From the NCBI RefSeq assembly GCF_008326425.1, contig NZ_AP018929.1, positions 820,875 through 884,874 on the forward strand: a stretch of DNA of 64,000 nt, in the 5' to 3' direction. Below are positions 25,240 to 34,734 of this stretch, in pieces (the stretch's first letter is position 1; each line of letters starts with the position of its first letter). A program made the translations under genes and the position numbers. The notes below the pieces were generated by a model. It was not told the origin of the DNA. It searched no databases and saw only the letters and a list, made by a program, of their open reading frames with translations. The stretch is from Sulfuracidifex tepidarius. GTDB taxonomy: Archaea; Thermoproteota; Thermoprotei_A; Sulfolobales; Sulfolobaceae.

Positions 25240-25432
25240 ATACTATACAGTTTTTTGAATCTATGCTGTAAATTATTCTTATATCGCCCGTAACTTCTAT
25301 TGAAAACATAGGGTTTCCGTACCTATCCTTTCCTAACTTCTCTATGGCATATTTGAAAGGGTTTTCTTGTAATAAATCTAGCTTATCAAATATTAACATT
25401 AATAGCTCTAAGTTAGAGAACTTCTTGGCCAC
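25193..25432 (-). CDS. RelE/ParE-like toxin, convergent TA pair copy 1
   Basis: A 79-residue RelE/ParE-superfamily protein. LLQENPFKYAIEKLGKDRYGNPMFSIEVTGDIRIIYSIDSKNCIVFILEIGSHKDVYG shows the typical helix, then R-I-I-Y-S-I and the SH..VY end of RelE mRNA interferases. Upstream the frame stays open for about 10 more residues (LAKFVA), so a GTG start before the ATG at 25432 is possible. It converges on its putative antitoxin and shares 47 bases with it on opposite strands, an uncommon layout since TA genes are usually co-directional. Confidence 0.75.
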   Translation of the reverse strand: MAKKFSNLELLMLIFDKLDLLQENPFKYAIEKLGKDRYGNPMFSIEVTGDIRIIYSIDSKNCIVFILEIGSHKDVYGRG

Positions 25433-26073
25433 AAACTTAGCTAGATCCTTCTCACTCTCGACATCTCATCCTAAACCTTACTTTCCAATTCTCGCAGACC
25501 ACAATAAAAGAAATAGAAAAATAATTTAAAAACTTTTCCCTTTTCGCTTAATATCTCTTCAGGAATAATAGTTGTGAAAAGTGAAGTAGCGTTCGTGTCT
25601 CGGTCCTTTCATGGGGATTTTACTCCCCAGTAAAATGGAGGTCTTTTTCACTTCTTCCTCCCACCACTCCTTCTCTTCCTATTCTTGCTCACCTTTAGCG
25701 CTCTGTACTCCTCTATCCTGTGATTGCCTCTCTCACGTCTGTCACTCCCCTCAACATCTCAGCTATACCTGCTCACGAGAGCTGAGGAGGTTCACGAAAG
25801 GTCTCCTCCCGAGCTGAGGGGTCTCCTTTAGTGAGCTCCAGCTTACCCTATTCACCCTGTCCTACATGAGTGGAATTAATTCTACATGTTCCTTTAACCT
25901 AACAATAATTAATCTATTTACACGCATCGTCATGAAATATAAGCTTTCTCCCTTGAACGACACTTGACTAGTCCAATTTTGGCTTAATGTTGTCGTTTAT
26001 CTCAGTAAAAAGAGATCCCCATACCGACTTCCCGTTCTGGCCTACTTTATTTTCCTTTAGCTAGAAGAAACCT
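25433..26073. other. Intergenic region, no gene supported
   Basis: About 640 bases. Open frames here are short and cysteine/serine-rich (25611-25817) and look like chance. No RNA fold is recognised. It may hold eroded mobile DNA. Confidence 0.3.
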
Positions 26074-26515
26074 TTACTGATTCTTTTTCTCTTCATATAA
26101 CCTCTTAGCATACTCTAAGACTTCTTCGGCAATCCTGATTGTCTGTTCAGCGTCATAAGCTGAGTAGAGCATTTCTGGAGGAGGTACCAGTTTCCTCATC
26201 TCCGTACATTGACAGTTCCCTTTCTTTCCTCAAGGACCTTGAGTAAGATGCGAAAACATCTATCCTATCCTTGAACCACTGCGGAAACTTCTCCGCGTTA
26301 TTTCTCAGTATAGGGCCTACATCGTGAAATTTGGGTGGTTCTATGTTAACTAGCCTGAGACAAGCCTTGAGAGAAAGTTCTACAGCTTCTTGGCAAAGTC
26401 TCACCGCTATGTTATACTTCCTTCTCTCATGTTCTGTTTTAGCTAAACTTAGCCTTTCTTCTGCTTGCGAGAGATACGAAAACGCCAGGGAGTCAAAGTT
26501 CAATGGTTTCACCAA
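26074..26515 (-). pseudogene. HEPN-domain protein of an MNT-HEPN pair, frameshifted
   Basis: The HEPN fold is clear: FDSLAFSYLSQAEERLSLAK, RRKYNIAVRLCQEAVELSLKACLRLV, PPKFHDVGPIL. After SMYGDEE near 26190 the frame ends early. The natural continuation, VPPPEMLYSAYDAEQTIRIAEEVLEYAKRL, lies in another frame and runs to a stop at 26074. One base change in or near the GGAAACTGG stretch restores it. It starts at TTG 26515 and overlaps the nucleotidyltransferase gene by 23 bases. In such pairs HEPN is the RNase toxin. Confidence 0.7.
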
Positions 26516-26986
26516 ATTTCGAGCTTTTCTTTAGCACCCAGTACCACTTCTTACCCATCTTGATCCTTTCCGCCCCTAATTCGATTAGCCTATGCTCTAA
26601 TCTTTGCAATACTTTAGTGAAAAATTGATCCTTGTCGTAGAGTATTGTCGCATCATATACCATGTCTAGATAAAGTGGGGAAATCTTCTCTGCCTCCTCT
26701 GGAGTTTTGAGAACGGGGGAGAGAGAGATACGTAATAACCCTCTCTCCAGTACTTATCTAAGTTAAGTTTATCCTCAACTCTGGTCTCAAACATCCTGAT
26801 TCTCTTAAAAATGCTATCTGTAGGTAAATTATTCATGATTATCAATAAATCTACGTCGCTATCGTTTCTATTGTCTCCCCTAGACACGCTTCCATAAAGC
26901 ACGATTGAGATAAGGTCGTCCTTAAATTCTTCCTTCATTATTTCAACGATTGTATTGAGTAAGGTAGCATAAGGCTCTTTGATCAC
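26493..26986 (-). pseudogene. MNT nucleotidyltransferase of an MNT-HEPN pair, frameshifted
   Basis: Minimal nucleotidyltransferase with the signature GSVSRGDNRNDSDVDLLI near residue 31, so both metal-binding aspartates are present. The frame breaks in a CCCCC run near 26715. Removing one C joins it to PVLKTPEEAEKISPLYLDMVYD, then FFTKVLQRLEHRLIELGA and the stop at 26493. In known pairs this protein is the antitoxin that AMPylates HEPN. The homopolymer break could be genuine decay or a sequencing error. Confidence 0.7.
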
Positions 26987-27200
26987 ATGACATATAAATC
27001 CTGAAAATCTAATAAGCGTGTTGCCTTAAGTTGATTGGCATGGGTTTTCTGCGACCCTTTTCGTCTCCACGGAGATTGGCAGTTTAAGACCCATATCTCT
27101 GGGACAGTTATGTTGACGTCCCACTTTGGCTATCAAAAGGTTTAATTCTTCTACTGGGAATACGTGAGTACTTATAAATCCTGAAAGACACAATGTAAGC

Positions 27201-27449
27201 ATGGAGTGGAAAATAACTCAAAGAGAACCTAAGAAAGCTAAAGATGTCTCGTGCACAATAGACGAGTTAGCTTCGCTCAAGGAAATAAGGGATAAACTAG
27301 GAACTAAATCTAAACAGTTTGTGATGGATGTCCTTATAAAACATCTTAAAGAGAACAAACTAACATTTGATGATCTGGCGAAAAAGTATTCCGAACTCGG
27401 CAGAGGTGAACTGGAGAGCCTTATAAATCTCCTTAAAGAGAAATCATAG
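27201..27449 (+). CDS. Small helical protein of unknown function
   Basis: 82 residues, highly charged and predicted all-helical (SLKEIRDKLGTKSKQFVMDVLIKHLKE, LTFDDLAKKYSELGRGELESLINLL). The central helix pair could be a ribbon-helix-helix or HTH-like domain, but this is uncertain. The upstream region repeats CTTATAAATCCTGAAA (once as ATATAAATCCTGAAAA near 26992 and again near 27172), one copy being a plausible TATA box. No family recognised. Confidence 0.55.
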   Translation: MEWKITQREPKKAKDVSCTIDELASLKEIRDKLGTKSKQFVMDVLIKHLKENKLTFDDLAKKYSELGRGELESLINLLKEKS

Positions 27450-27591
27450 GTCATGGAGCGATCCCATCCCTTTATTAGCTCTCTTTCTTTTCTTCATTTT
27501 ACTTCCTATCCTTTTCATTTCTCTTGATTTAATTTAAGCAATAACATACTTAAATATTAAAAACTGAATTAGTCTTATAGTTTTTGAAGAT

Positions 27592-29211
27592 TTATCGTCT
27601 CTTCTTCAAAAGAAAAATCGAGAGAATTGCGATCGTAACCAATACTACTACAATAAAAGTCTTGGAGGGAAAACTATTGATCTCAGATATGCGAGATGAA
27701 GTAGTCCCGTTTAAAACGTTGGAGAAAGACGAGGTACCAGAACTTGATGGATGAACCTGAATTCCTGATGAGGTCGGTGAACTCGAGGTAGAGTTATTCG
27801 TGGAAATAGTTGAGTTTTGGGAGGCACTGGAGAACTTCATTACGTAATCCAGTACACTGGAATTTATGTAGCCTTTGTCGTATAGCATCATGTATCCAGT
27901 GTAATTATTATGAATTGTAGCGACGTATCCATAATGGATTGGATATTGTAACGGGATCGGGTAGGTCCAGTTTGAAGGCGACAACAGAACTGGAGGTCTT
28001 TCCATGGAGAAGTTGAAAGCCCTCAGGATCCCTTGGACGTCTGAATTGGCAACTATCTTGTTAAGGTAAGGCAGGTGCCAGTTATAGTCTATGAAGCCTA
28101 GCAGAGTGTAACCAGACATGGTAGAATTGTCTATCCAACCTTCCCTGGAGTAAGGCGAAATGATGAGGAGAGGAACTCTTTCTCCTAAGACGGAGTAATT
28201 GTATATACCGAGAGATTGAAGAAACTGATCTTCTCCTTCACCGTAAGTGTAAATTATGGGTGGAGGAACTTGATCATAGAAACCTCCTCCCTCATCAAAG
28301 GTGATGAAAATAGCTGTGGAATTCCAGTAAGGGCTCTCCATAATTGCATTTATATATTTCACCAAGTTCTCCTGACCTAATGTTAAATTAAAAGGAGGAT
28401 GAAGGTCCAATGCGGAGTGAGAGTCATATCCCTTACCTCCGGTGAACATGAGCCATGAGACTGATGGCAATTGACCGTCCTTTAGGTCTGTCAGGAAGAC
28501 GCTCGTGTTGAAGTAATGGGACGAATAGTCTACGTTACCGTTGAACGCCGAGAGGGGGAAAGGAGGTATTATTCCGCCCGTGTATCCGTAATCGAAGTAG
28601 GCCCAGCTCACTCCATCGTTTGAAAGTTGATACATTATAGTGTCGCAAAATGGTATAACTCCACTCACGAAACCGTCTCCAGTAACGTTGGTAGAGAAAC
28701 CCGTGAGATAAGCTAATCTATTTGGCTGAGTGGACTCGAGCACGGGTGAGAAGTAGTCGTCAGCTAAAACGTATTCCTCAGCGTAGTCCCAAAGGAGCGG
28801 AACTTGTGCATTGGTAACGTATGCCATAGACTGGATTCCTGATCCTTCCACGAAACCGTTCATCAAACCGAAGTTCCAATCCTTGTGGTATGGTTTGAAC
28901 CCTTCAACAGGGTCAGTCAATATGATAGAACCATGATAGGGTTTCACATATCCTCCGTTCCCGTTCGGGACTGATGTGCTTAAGTTCAGACCTACTGGTC
29001 TCATTAGAGAACAAGTAATGTTATCCTTTATAAGAGGATTTCCGAAAGGATAGGTACCAAATAGATTATCGAAGGAATGATTCTCGAGGATTATGATAAC
29101 TACGTGTTTGATTGGAGTGGCAGTAGAAGGAGACTCAGACCTTGCAGGGACTAAGGCGAAAACCATCATTGCAATCAAGGCTATAGTAAATAGGAGGACT
29201 AACTTTCTCAT
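27592..29211 (-). CDS. Secreted phosphoesterase (phospholipase C / acid phosphatase family)
   Basis: A 539-residue extracellular protein with a signal peptide (residues 1-25), a phosphoesterase family domain and a C-terminal anchor. Diagnostic motifs are HVVIIILENHSFDNLFGTYPFG near residue 40 (metal-binding Glu-Asn), VEGFKPYHKDWNFG near 110, and TFDEGGGFYDQVPPP near 305. A Ser/Thr-rich linker precedes the TM helix and KKRR tail, so it is cell-surface anchored. Substrates in the family include phospholipids and phosphate monoesters. It could scavenge phosphate outside the cell. Confidence 0.85.
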   Translation of the reverse strand: MRKLVLLFTIALIAMMVFALVPARSESPSTATPIKHVVIIILENHSFDNLFGTYPFGNPLIKDNITCSLMRPVGLNLSTSVPNGNGGYVKPYHGSIILTDPVEGFKPYHKDWNFGLMNGFVEGSGIQSMAYVTNAQVPLLWDYAEEYVLADDYFSPVLESTQPNRLAYLTGFSTNVTGDGFVSGVIPFCDTIMYQLSNDGVSWAYFDYGYTGGIIPPFPLSAFNGNVDYSSHYFNTSVFLTDLKDGQLPSVSWLMFTGGKGYDSHSALDLHPPFNLTLGQENLVKYINAIMESPYWNSTAIFITFDEGGGFYDQVPPPIIYTYGEGEDQFLQSLGIYNYSVLGERVPLLIISPYSREGWIDNSTMSGYTLLGFIDYNWHLPYLNKIVANSDVQGILRAFNFSMERPPVLLSPSNWTYPIPLQYPIHYGYVATIHNNYTGYMMLYDKGYINSSVLDYVMKFSSASQNSTISTNNSTSSSPTSSGIQVHPSSSGTSSFSNVLNGTTSSRISEINSFPSKTFIVVVLVTIAILSIFLLKKRR

Positions 29212-29740
<529 letters not shown>

Positions 29741-30062
29741 TTTGCGGGGGTTAAGGGGGCGAAAGTCCCCTTCCGTCAGGGAGGGGATGGATAGCCCCCT
29801 TATAGAAACGGTTTTATATTTGTATGTCAAAATTTCCTTAGACCTTGGCTGTAAGAGCTGGGTCAGTACCCTCGGGACTGGGGGAACTTACGCTTGTGGA
29901 GAGGAACCCTCCGTAACCCCTCTTCCACACGGTGCATCAGAGAACGGTTCCGTTCGATGGAACCTCCGCTGTGGGTGAAGGGGGATCGAGGTTCCTCTGA
30001 GAAGCAGGAAATCTCCATCGTGAGGTGGGGATGCCCCGTCCGTAAGGGCGGGGTGAGTTCAC
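29741..30062 (+). mobile_element. MITE, IS200/IS605 family A, copy 1
   Basis: 322 bases starting TTTGCGGGGG after TTTAAC and ending GAGTTCAC. It is identical to the copy at 39691-40012 except for one base by my reading (C/T near 29776). It has no transposase gene. The interior keeps the right-end stems of the complete IS (GAGGAACC/GGTTCCTC, GAACGGTTCCGTTC, CTCCATCGTGAGGTGGGG), so it may be an omegaRNA carrier. The adjacent would-be guide begins GAAGTATCTATATGAAG. Confidence 0.85.
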
Positions 30063-30400
30063 GAAGTATCTATATGAAGCTCTTCCACCATCAAGCCTTG
30101 GTAAAGCAACGAGACCACATTCTTGGCGAGAATCGCCACCATGTAGCCCGTATTAGGGACAAGATGTAGGTCAAAAGAAAGAAGCATCTCCAGGGGAGGT
30201 CATCAGTGAGCCTACTTGACTTCATATCTATGCACGAACTTGTTGAAACTACAACGCGGACTCAATGTAACAATGTCCTGCGCTTAGTTGAATATATAGC
30301 GTGTATATACTAAATAAGAAAAATATATATACTAGCATCAAATAATGGAATTAATAGAAATCTAATAGTGTAACTTTCATTTGAAGGCGGGTGACAGAAT
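30063..30400. other. Intergenic region with promoter of the queC-like gene
   Basis: About 340 bases with no gene. AT-rich boxes near 30300-30335 (GTATATACTAAATAAG and AAATATATATAC) are likely promoter elements for the downstream pair. Confidence 0.4.
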
Positions 30401-31132
30401 TTGGAAGATGCCATAATTCAATTGACTGGAGGGCTAGATTCCACGGTTTTAGCACATCACCTGAAGGATAAGTACCGAATTCACGGAGTCTTCATAAACT
30501 ACGGTTACGCACCTCAAGTCAAGGAGTTTGAACTGGTCAAAGAGTTGGCCCAGAGCCTCGCCATTGAACTCAAAGTGGTGGACTTCTCGTCTTACATAAA
30601 GTCCTTTGACCTGTTACCTATATCCTCTAGCAATTACATGTTGAAGCATCAATTCCTGATCGAGATCCTCGCTTCCCTGTCTGCTTACCCTGACTTGAAT
30701 AAGGTATTCGTGGGTTGGCTCAAAGGAGAGTGGAATAAGAAGAAAGAGATGTTAGACCAAGTTCAGGCAACCCTGGACTTCAAGGTAATCGCTCCTTTCT
30801 CCGACCTAACTAAAGGAGAAGTGATAAGGCTGGGTCAGAGACTGGGAGTAGACTTCACAAAAACGTGGAGTTGTATAGTGTCGGGAAAGGTTCACTGCGG
30901 TTTCTGCATGCCGTGTAGGTCTAGAAAGAGGGCGTTCAAGGAGTCTAGCCTTGATGACCCGACACATTACTACTACAACGAGAGTCCAGACGAGATCGAC
31001 GAGTTCATCAGTAAATCCAATGTGGAGGAGACATACGGCAGGTTCATCAAGCCTTTCCTCGAGTACACTAAAGAGTACTCAAAGGAGTTCGTGGATAACT
31101 ACATCAATCTTATGAGGAAAGGTAATGGATGA
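30401..31132 (+). CDS. QueC-like PP-loop ATPase (7-cyano-7-deazaguanine synthase family)
   Basis: A 243-residue PP-loop protein starting at TTG. The ATP motif LTGGLDSTVLA (residues 7-17) and the C-terminal zinc set WSCIVSGKVHCGFCMPCRSRKRAF are those of QueC, which makes preQ0 from 7-carboxy-7-deazaguanine. PreQ0 feeds archaeosine in tRNA, but QueC relatives also act in deazapurine natural products and DNA modification. No QueD, QueE or TGT gene is near. The gene is followed directly (TGA-ATG) by an MFS transporter, which suggests an exported or imported product. Confidence 0.75.
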   Translation: MEDAIIQLTGGLDSTVLAHHLKDKYRIHGVFINYGYAPQVKEFELVKELAQSLAIELKVVDFSSYIKSFDLLPISSSNYMLKHQFLIEILASLSAYPDLNKVFVGWLKGEWNKKKEMLDQVQATLDFKVIAPFSDLTKGEVIRLGQRLGVDFTKTWSCIVSGKVHCGFCMPCRSRKRAFKESSLDDPTHYYYNESPDEIDEFISKSNVEETYGRFIKPFLEYTKEYSKEFVDNYINLMRKGNG

Positions 31133-32218
31133 ATGGAGCAGAAATCATACGTCATGATGTACAGGTCTATCTTCTCACTCTTCATAGGCTTCATGAGTTT
31201 CGCTTACGTTGCCCTGATGGATGCTTCAGGGCTAGAGAGCTTCCAGATAGGGCTCATATTGACGCTGAGCCTAGTGACGACATTGGCCTCTTACGTGTTT
31301 CTAGTGGTGTTTCCAGTTCCTAGGAACGTAACTCTCTCAGCTCTGATGGAGGTTACGATAGGTCTTCTCCTCATGTTCTCCAGGAACATTTACGGCTTCG
31401 TGACGATAGCCGTCCTCATGGGAGTCTCCAACTCCTTCTTCTCCTCCGTGATAATAATTCAGAAGGACTTCGTAAGGAAGGACTACTCCGTCATGATGAC
31501 GCTCACGTCGATCTTCAGCATAGTTGGGGTAGGCTCGTTTTACCTCAGTTCGGTAGTTGGAGTGAACAAGTTGTTGGCACTGATGACCTCGGCTTTGATC
31601 CTTAACGTGGTAGTGTCCTCTAGGCTGAAGTACAAAGAGCCCAGGGAGAGCATGAGGGATCTTTTCAACAGCATGAAGACTGTAGGGAAGACCTTGTTCT
31701 CCGTGAGCTTCTTCTCCGTGTTGAGGAAGGTCCTGACGGGAAGTTACATTCCGTTGATCCTCTTGTCTTCATTCCCAGATTATTCTCCTCAGGAGATAAG
31801 TCTCTACTTAGCGCTTTCTAGGATACCGTTAATTTCCTTCTTGTACTTTGGGCATAGGACTAACAATAAAGCCTTCCTGGTCTTGTCCGTCGTGGAGTTA
31901 CTCCTGTTCTTGGCACTCTCATCATTCTACAAGTTCTCACTGTACTTGTTCCTGGCTTTGATCCTCCTGATTAACGCTGGGGGTTACTTGAGGGCTCCAG
32001 TCACAGAGGAAACAGTGGTGAAGATGATGAATTTCAGTACGAAGCTGTCCGCTTTCTTCAACCTAATCGACATGATGTTCTCTTCCCTTGCGTCAACCTT
32101 GTTTGCATTCTTGATAGAACTGGACTTGTATTACGTGATCTTCCTTTTGACTGGCTTTTCCTCTTTTCTATCGAGCCTCATGATTTACAGAATCATGACA
32201 AGAGAAAGTAAGTCGTAG
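31133..32218 (+). CDS. MFS-like transporter
   Basis: A 361-residue membrane protein with about 11-12 TM segments, weakly MFS-like. The first half contains SLFIGFMSFAYVALMDASGLESFQIGLILTLSLV, which resembles the TM1-TM2 region of MFS proteins. The start follows the queC-like stop with no gap, so they are almost surely one transcript. Substrate unknown. Confidence 0.7.
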   Translation: MEQKSYVMMYRSIFSLFIGFMSFAYVALMDASGLESFQIGLILTLSLVTTLASYVFLVVFPVPRNVTLSALMEVTIGLLLMFSRNIYGFVTIAVLMGVSNSFFSSVIIIQKDFVRKDYSVMMTLTSIFSIVGVGSFYLSSVVGVNKLLALMTSALILNVVVSSRLKYKEPRESMRDLFNSMKTVGKTLFSVSFFSVLRKVLTGSYIPLILLSSFPDYSPQEISLYLALSRIPLISFLYFGHRTNNKAFLVLSVVELLLFLALSSFYKFSLYLFLALILLINAGGYLRAPVTEETVVKMMNFSTKLSAFFNLIDMMFSSLASTLFAFLIELDLYYVIFLLTGFSSFLSSLMIYRIMTRESKS

Positions 32219-32259
32219 TAGTACTCAGCTTAACCCTGTTTACCTAGATGACAAGACTT

Positions 32260-33048
32260 TCAACTCCTTGTAAGCAGTTTCACGTCCTCATCGTCCAGCT
32301 TAAAGTCCAAAGATGAGGCTATTTCATCTACGTGTTCCACACTAGAAGCCTTAGGTATAGGAATGGACCTTCTAGCGATGTAGTTCAAAACTATCTGAGC
32401 TGGGGTTCTCCCGTATTTCTGAGCTAACTTCTTCACCCTCTCGTCTGAAAGGGATCTTCCCTGGCCTAATGGGGAGTAGGCTATTACCTTAATTCCGTTG
32501 CGTTCACAGTAAGGCATCAGGTCCTTCTCAGGGTCCAAGTGATTGAGGTTGTATTCCACTTGGTTTGCCTCAATTTCGTGGAATTTCCTTGCCTCTTCCA
32601 TCAATTCAACTGAAAAATTACTCACCCCAACACATCTCACCGTCCCTTCTTCAACGAGTTTCTCCATGGCCTTCATTGTCTCCTCGATTTTGACCTCCTG
32701 ATTAGGCCAGTGTATCAAGTAAAGATCTATGTATTCACTATCCAGCCTCCTCAGACTATTCCTTGCAGATTCTATGACATCTTGAAACTTCAAGTGTGAA
32801 GGCCAGACCTTAGTTATCACAATGATTTTCTCTCTATCTAGACCCTTTATTGCCCTTCCTACCAATTCCTCCGCATGCCCCCCGCCGTACATTTCGGCAG
32901 TATCTATCACGTTGATCCCTTTTCCTAAGGCATGTCTTATTACTGAAACGTAATGACCATCATTGGAATAGTCTGGAGTCCAATATCCTCCACCCATCTT
33001 CCATGTACCTAAACCTACCGGACTAGCTTCCTTTTTGCATAACTTCAT
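32260..33048 (-). CDS. Aldo-keto reductase
   Basis: A 262-residue AKR with the catalytic tetrad visible: D in NVIDTAEMYGGG, Y in the same motif, K in IVITKVWP, H in LYLIHWPN. The NADPH-binding C-terminal part is IPIPKASSVEHVDE. TIM-barrel oxidoreductase; substrate not predictable. Convergent with the MFS gene. Confidence 0.9.
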   Translation of the reverse strand: MKLCKKEASPVGLGTWKMGGGYWTPDYSNDGHYVSVIRHALGKGINVIDTAEMYGGGHAEELVGRAIKGLDREKIIVITKVWPSHLKFQDVIESARNSLRRLDSEYIDLYLIHWPNQEVKIEETMKAMEKLVEEGTVRCVGVSNFSVELMEEARKFHEIEANQVEYNLNHLDPEKDLMPYCERNGIKVIAYSPLGQGRSLSDERVKKLAQKYGRTPAQIVLNYIARRSIPIPKASSVEHVDEIASSLDFKLDDEDVKLLTRS

Positions 33049-33620
33049 TGCTTTATAATTGTACTTTTTCTATTTATATTTTTAATGATAACATGAGAAA
33101 GGTAGAAAACGGAAGGTGATGAAACGATATACCCAAACATATATCTTGATATAGAAGATACTTCATTGTCGTCAAATCCCTCATACCTAAGGTAGACTAA
33201 CATAGTGTGATTCTTTCTCAAATCCTATTTAGATCAAATCGAGCTTTAGAAGGACGTTCTTAGAGTTAAGAAATTTCGGAAAAAAAACTAATATTTAAAT
33301 ATAAGGGGGCTATCCATCCCCTCCCTGACGGGAGGGGTCTTCCGCCCCCTCAACCCCCGTTAAGTTAAATGCACTGAAAGGTTCCATTTATGTCCTGATA
33401 ACTGAAGCAGTCCACAAAACACTCTCATGAGAACTTCATAGGCAGATAAGAAAGATACCTGTTTATCCATATATAATTTAAAAAAATAATTAATCCTAAT
33501 ATGATATAAATATTATTGCAATGCTATCAAGACGCAACTCATAATCGCCCAATACCGCAGCGTGAGAAACGACCCTAACTTTATTAACTGTAGTATGACC
33601 AGTAACTGTAGTGGCTACAG
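33049..33620. other. Intergenic region with a solo IS200/IS605 left end
   Basis: About 570 bases. At 33300-33356 the minus strand reads as a family left end (GGGGGTTGAGGGGGCGG followed by the CCCCTCCC hairpin), preceded by TTTAAC. No matching right end or body is found within a few hundred bases, so it is a remnant. The rest holds no supported gene. Confidence 0.55.
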
Positions 33621-34676
33621 TTGCTTTTCGACCTTCACCCGAAGGAGAGGAGGGAAGAGCTATTCGGGAGGGAAAGAGAGATAGAATATTCTGTGAATCA
33701 ATTGTTATCAAAGAATTGGATTTTAATAGGAGGACAGAGGGAGATGGGCAAAACCAGTCTGATGAAGGTCGTAATCAACGAGTTAAGGAAAGAGCACGGT
33801 TTCAAGGGAATCTACATTAACCTCAGAGGAGTTAGAAACCTGAACTCGTTGCTAGAAATGATGTTGTCTGAGATCAGTAACACTAAGATAGAGCTGAACG
33901 TGAGAATCAACTTCATGATCGGGTCAGCGGGCGTCAAGGTTAAGAAGGGGGCTAAAGTAGTTAATAGCCTCATTGAACTGCTCAACTCAATTGAAGATAA
34001 CTTCGTCATAGGACTCGATGAGGTCCAGGAGTTATCTCAAGCCAGTAAGTACTTTTTAGACGTATTAGGCAACGTCTTCACCTCCAACGAGAAAGTCAGG
34101 TTCATATTCACTGGGTCTTACATAGGAGTTACCAGATCACTCATCGACCCGCCTTCATTATCCCCACTTCACGGGAGGCCTCCGGTAGTCCTGAACTTAA
34201 GGCGCTTCAGAGAAGAGGAGTCTGCGAGCTTCCTCAAACGCGGAATGGAGGAGTTGAACCTCGACTTCAACAGGGAAGATCAAGTCGTGAAGAGGTTGGA
34301 CGGAGTGGTAGGCTGGTTAACTCTTTTCGGCAACCTCCACGCGGTTAGAGGAATGAGTTTTGAAGATGCGTTGAATTCAACTGTGGCAGAGGGAAGCAAG
34401 ATCATGGTTGATGAGTTCAAACACTTTCTTGAAAACAAGGGTAACAAAGCCTTGTATGTGAAACTGATGGAGATAGTCAAGGTAGTGAGCAGATGGAGCG
34501 AAATCAAAAGGGGCATAGAAATAAGCCTGGGCAACATAGACGACAAGGAACTAACCTTAGCTCTCGACTCGCTCGTGAACAACAACTTCATGGAGAAAGG
34601 GGATAAAGGAGAATACAAGATAGTCGACCCTTTGTTGAGGGAAATAGATTTCGGCAGAATATGGCTACCTACCTAG
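33621..34676 (+). CDS. Archaeal ATPase (STAND/AAA family)
   Basis: A 351-residue ATPase of the archaeal type abundant in Sulfolobales. It starts with the usual FDLHPKERREELFGREREIE lead-in. Walker A is GGQREMGKTSLM, Walker B is NFVIGLDEVQELS, and the sensor is VRFIFTGSYIGV. A C-terminal winged-helix region begins near residue 290 (NKALYVKLMEIVKVVSRWSEIKRGI). Function is unknown. Relatives occur near mobile and defence loci. Fragments of related genes lie at 22.3 and 56.6 kb. Confidence 0.8.
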   Translation: MLFDLHPKERREELFGREREIEYSVNQLLSKNWILIGGQREMGKTSLMKVVINELRKEHGFKGIYINLRGVRNLNSLLEMMLSEISNTKIELNVRINFMIGSAGVKVKKGAKVVNSLIELLNSIEDNFVIGLDEVQELSQASKYFLDVLGNVFTSNEKVRFIFTGSYIGVTRSLIDPPSLSPLHGRPPVVLNLRRFREEESASFLKRGMEELNLDFNREDQVVKRLDGVVGWLTLFGNLHAVRGMSFEDALNSTVAEGSKIMVDEFKHFLENKGNKALYVKLMEIVKVVSRWSEIKRGIEISLGNIDDKELTLALDSLVNNNFMEKGDKGEYKIVDPLLREIDFGRIWLPT

Positions 34677-34734
34677 ACCACGTCCTAGCTTACTAGCTTA
34701 GTTGAAAACCGAAACGTGCCATAGTTCTTCTCCT

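Noticed and set aside
25611-25817. A 68-residue plus-strand frame rich in Ser, Cys and His.
   Set aside because: Composition looks like antisense of purine-rich DNA, with no family features, promoter or neighbour logic.
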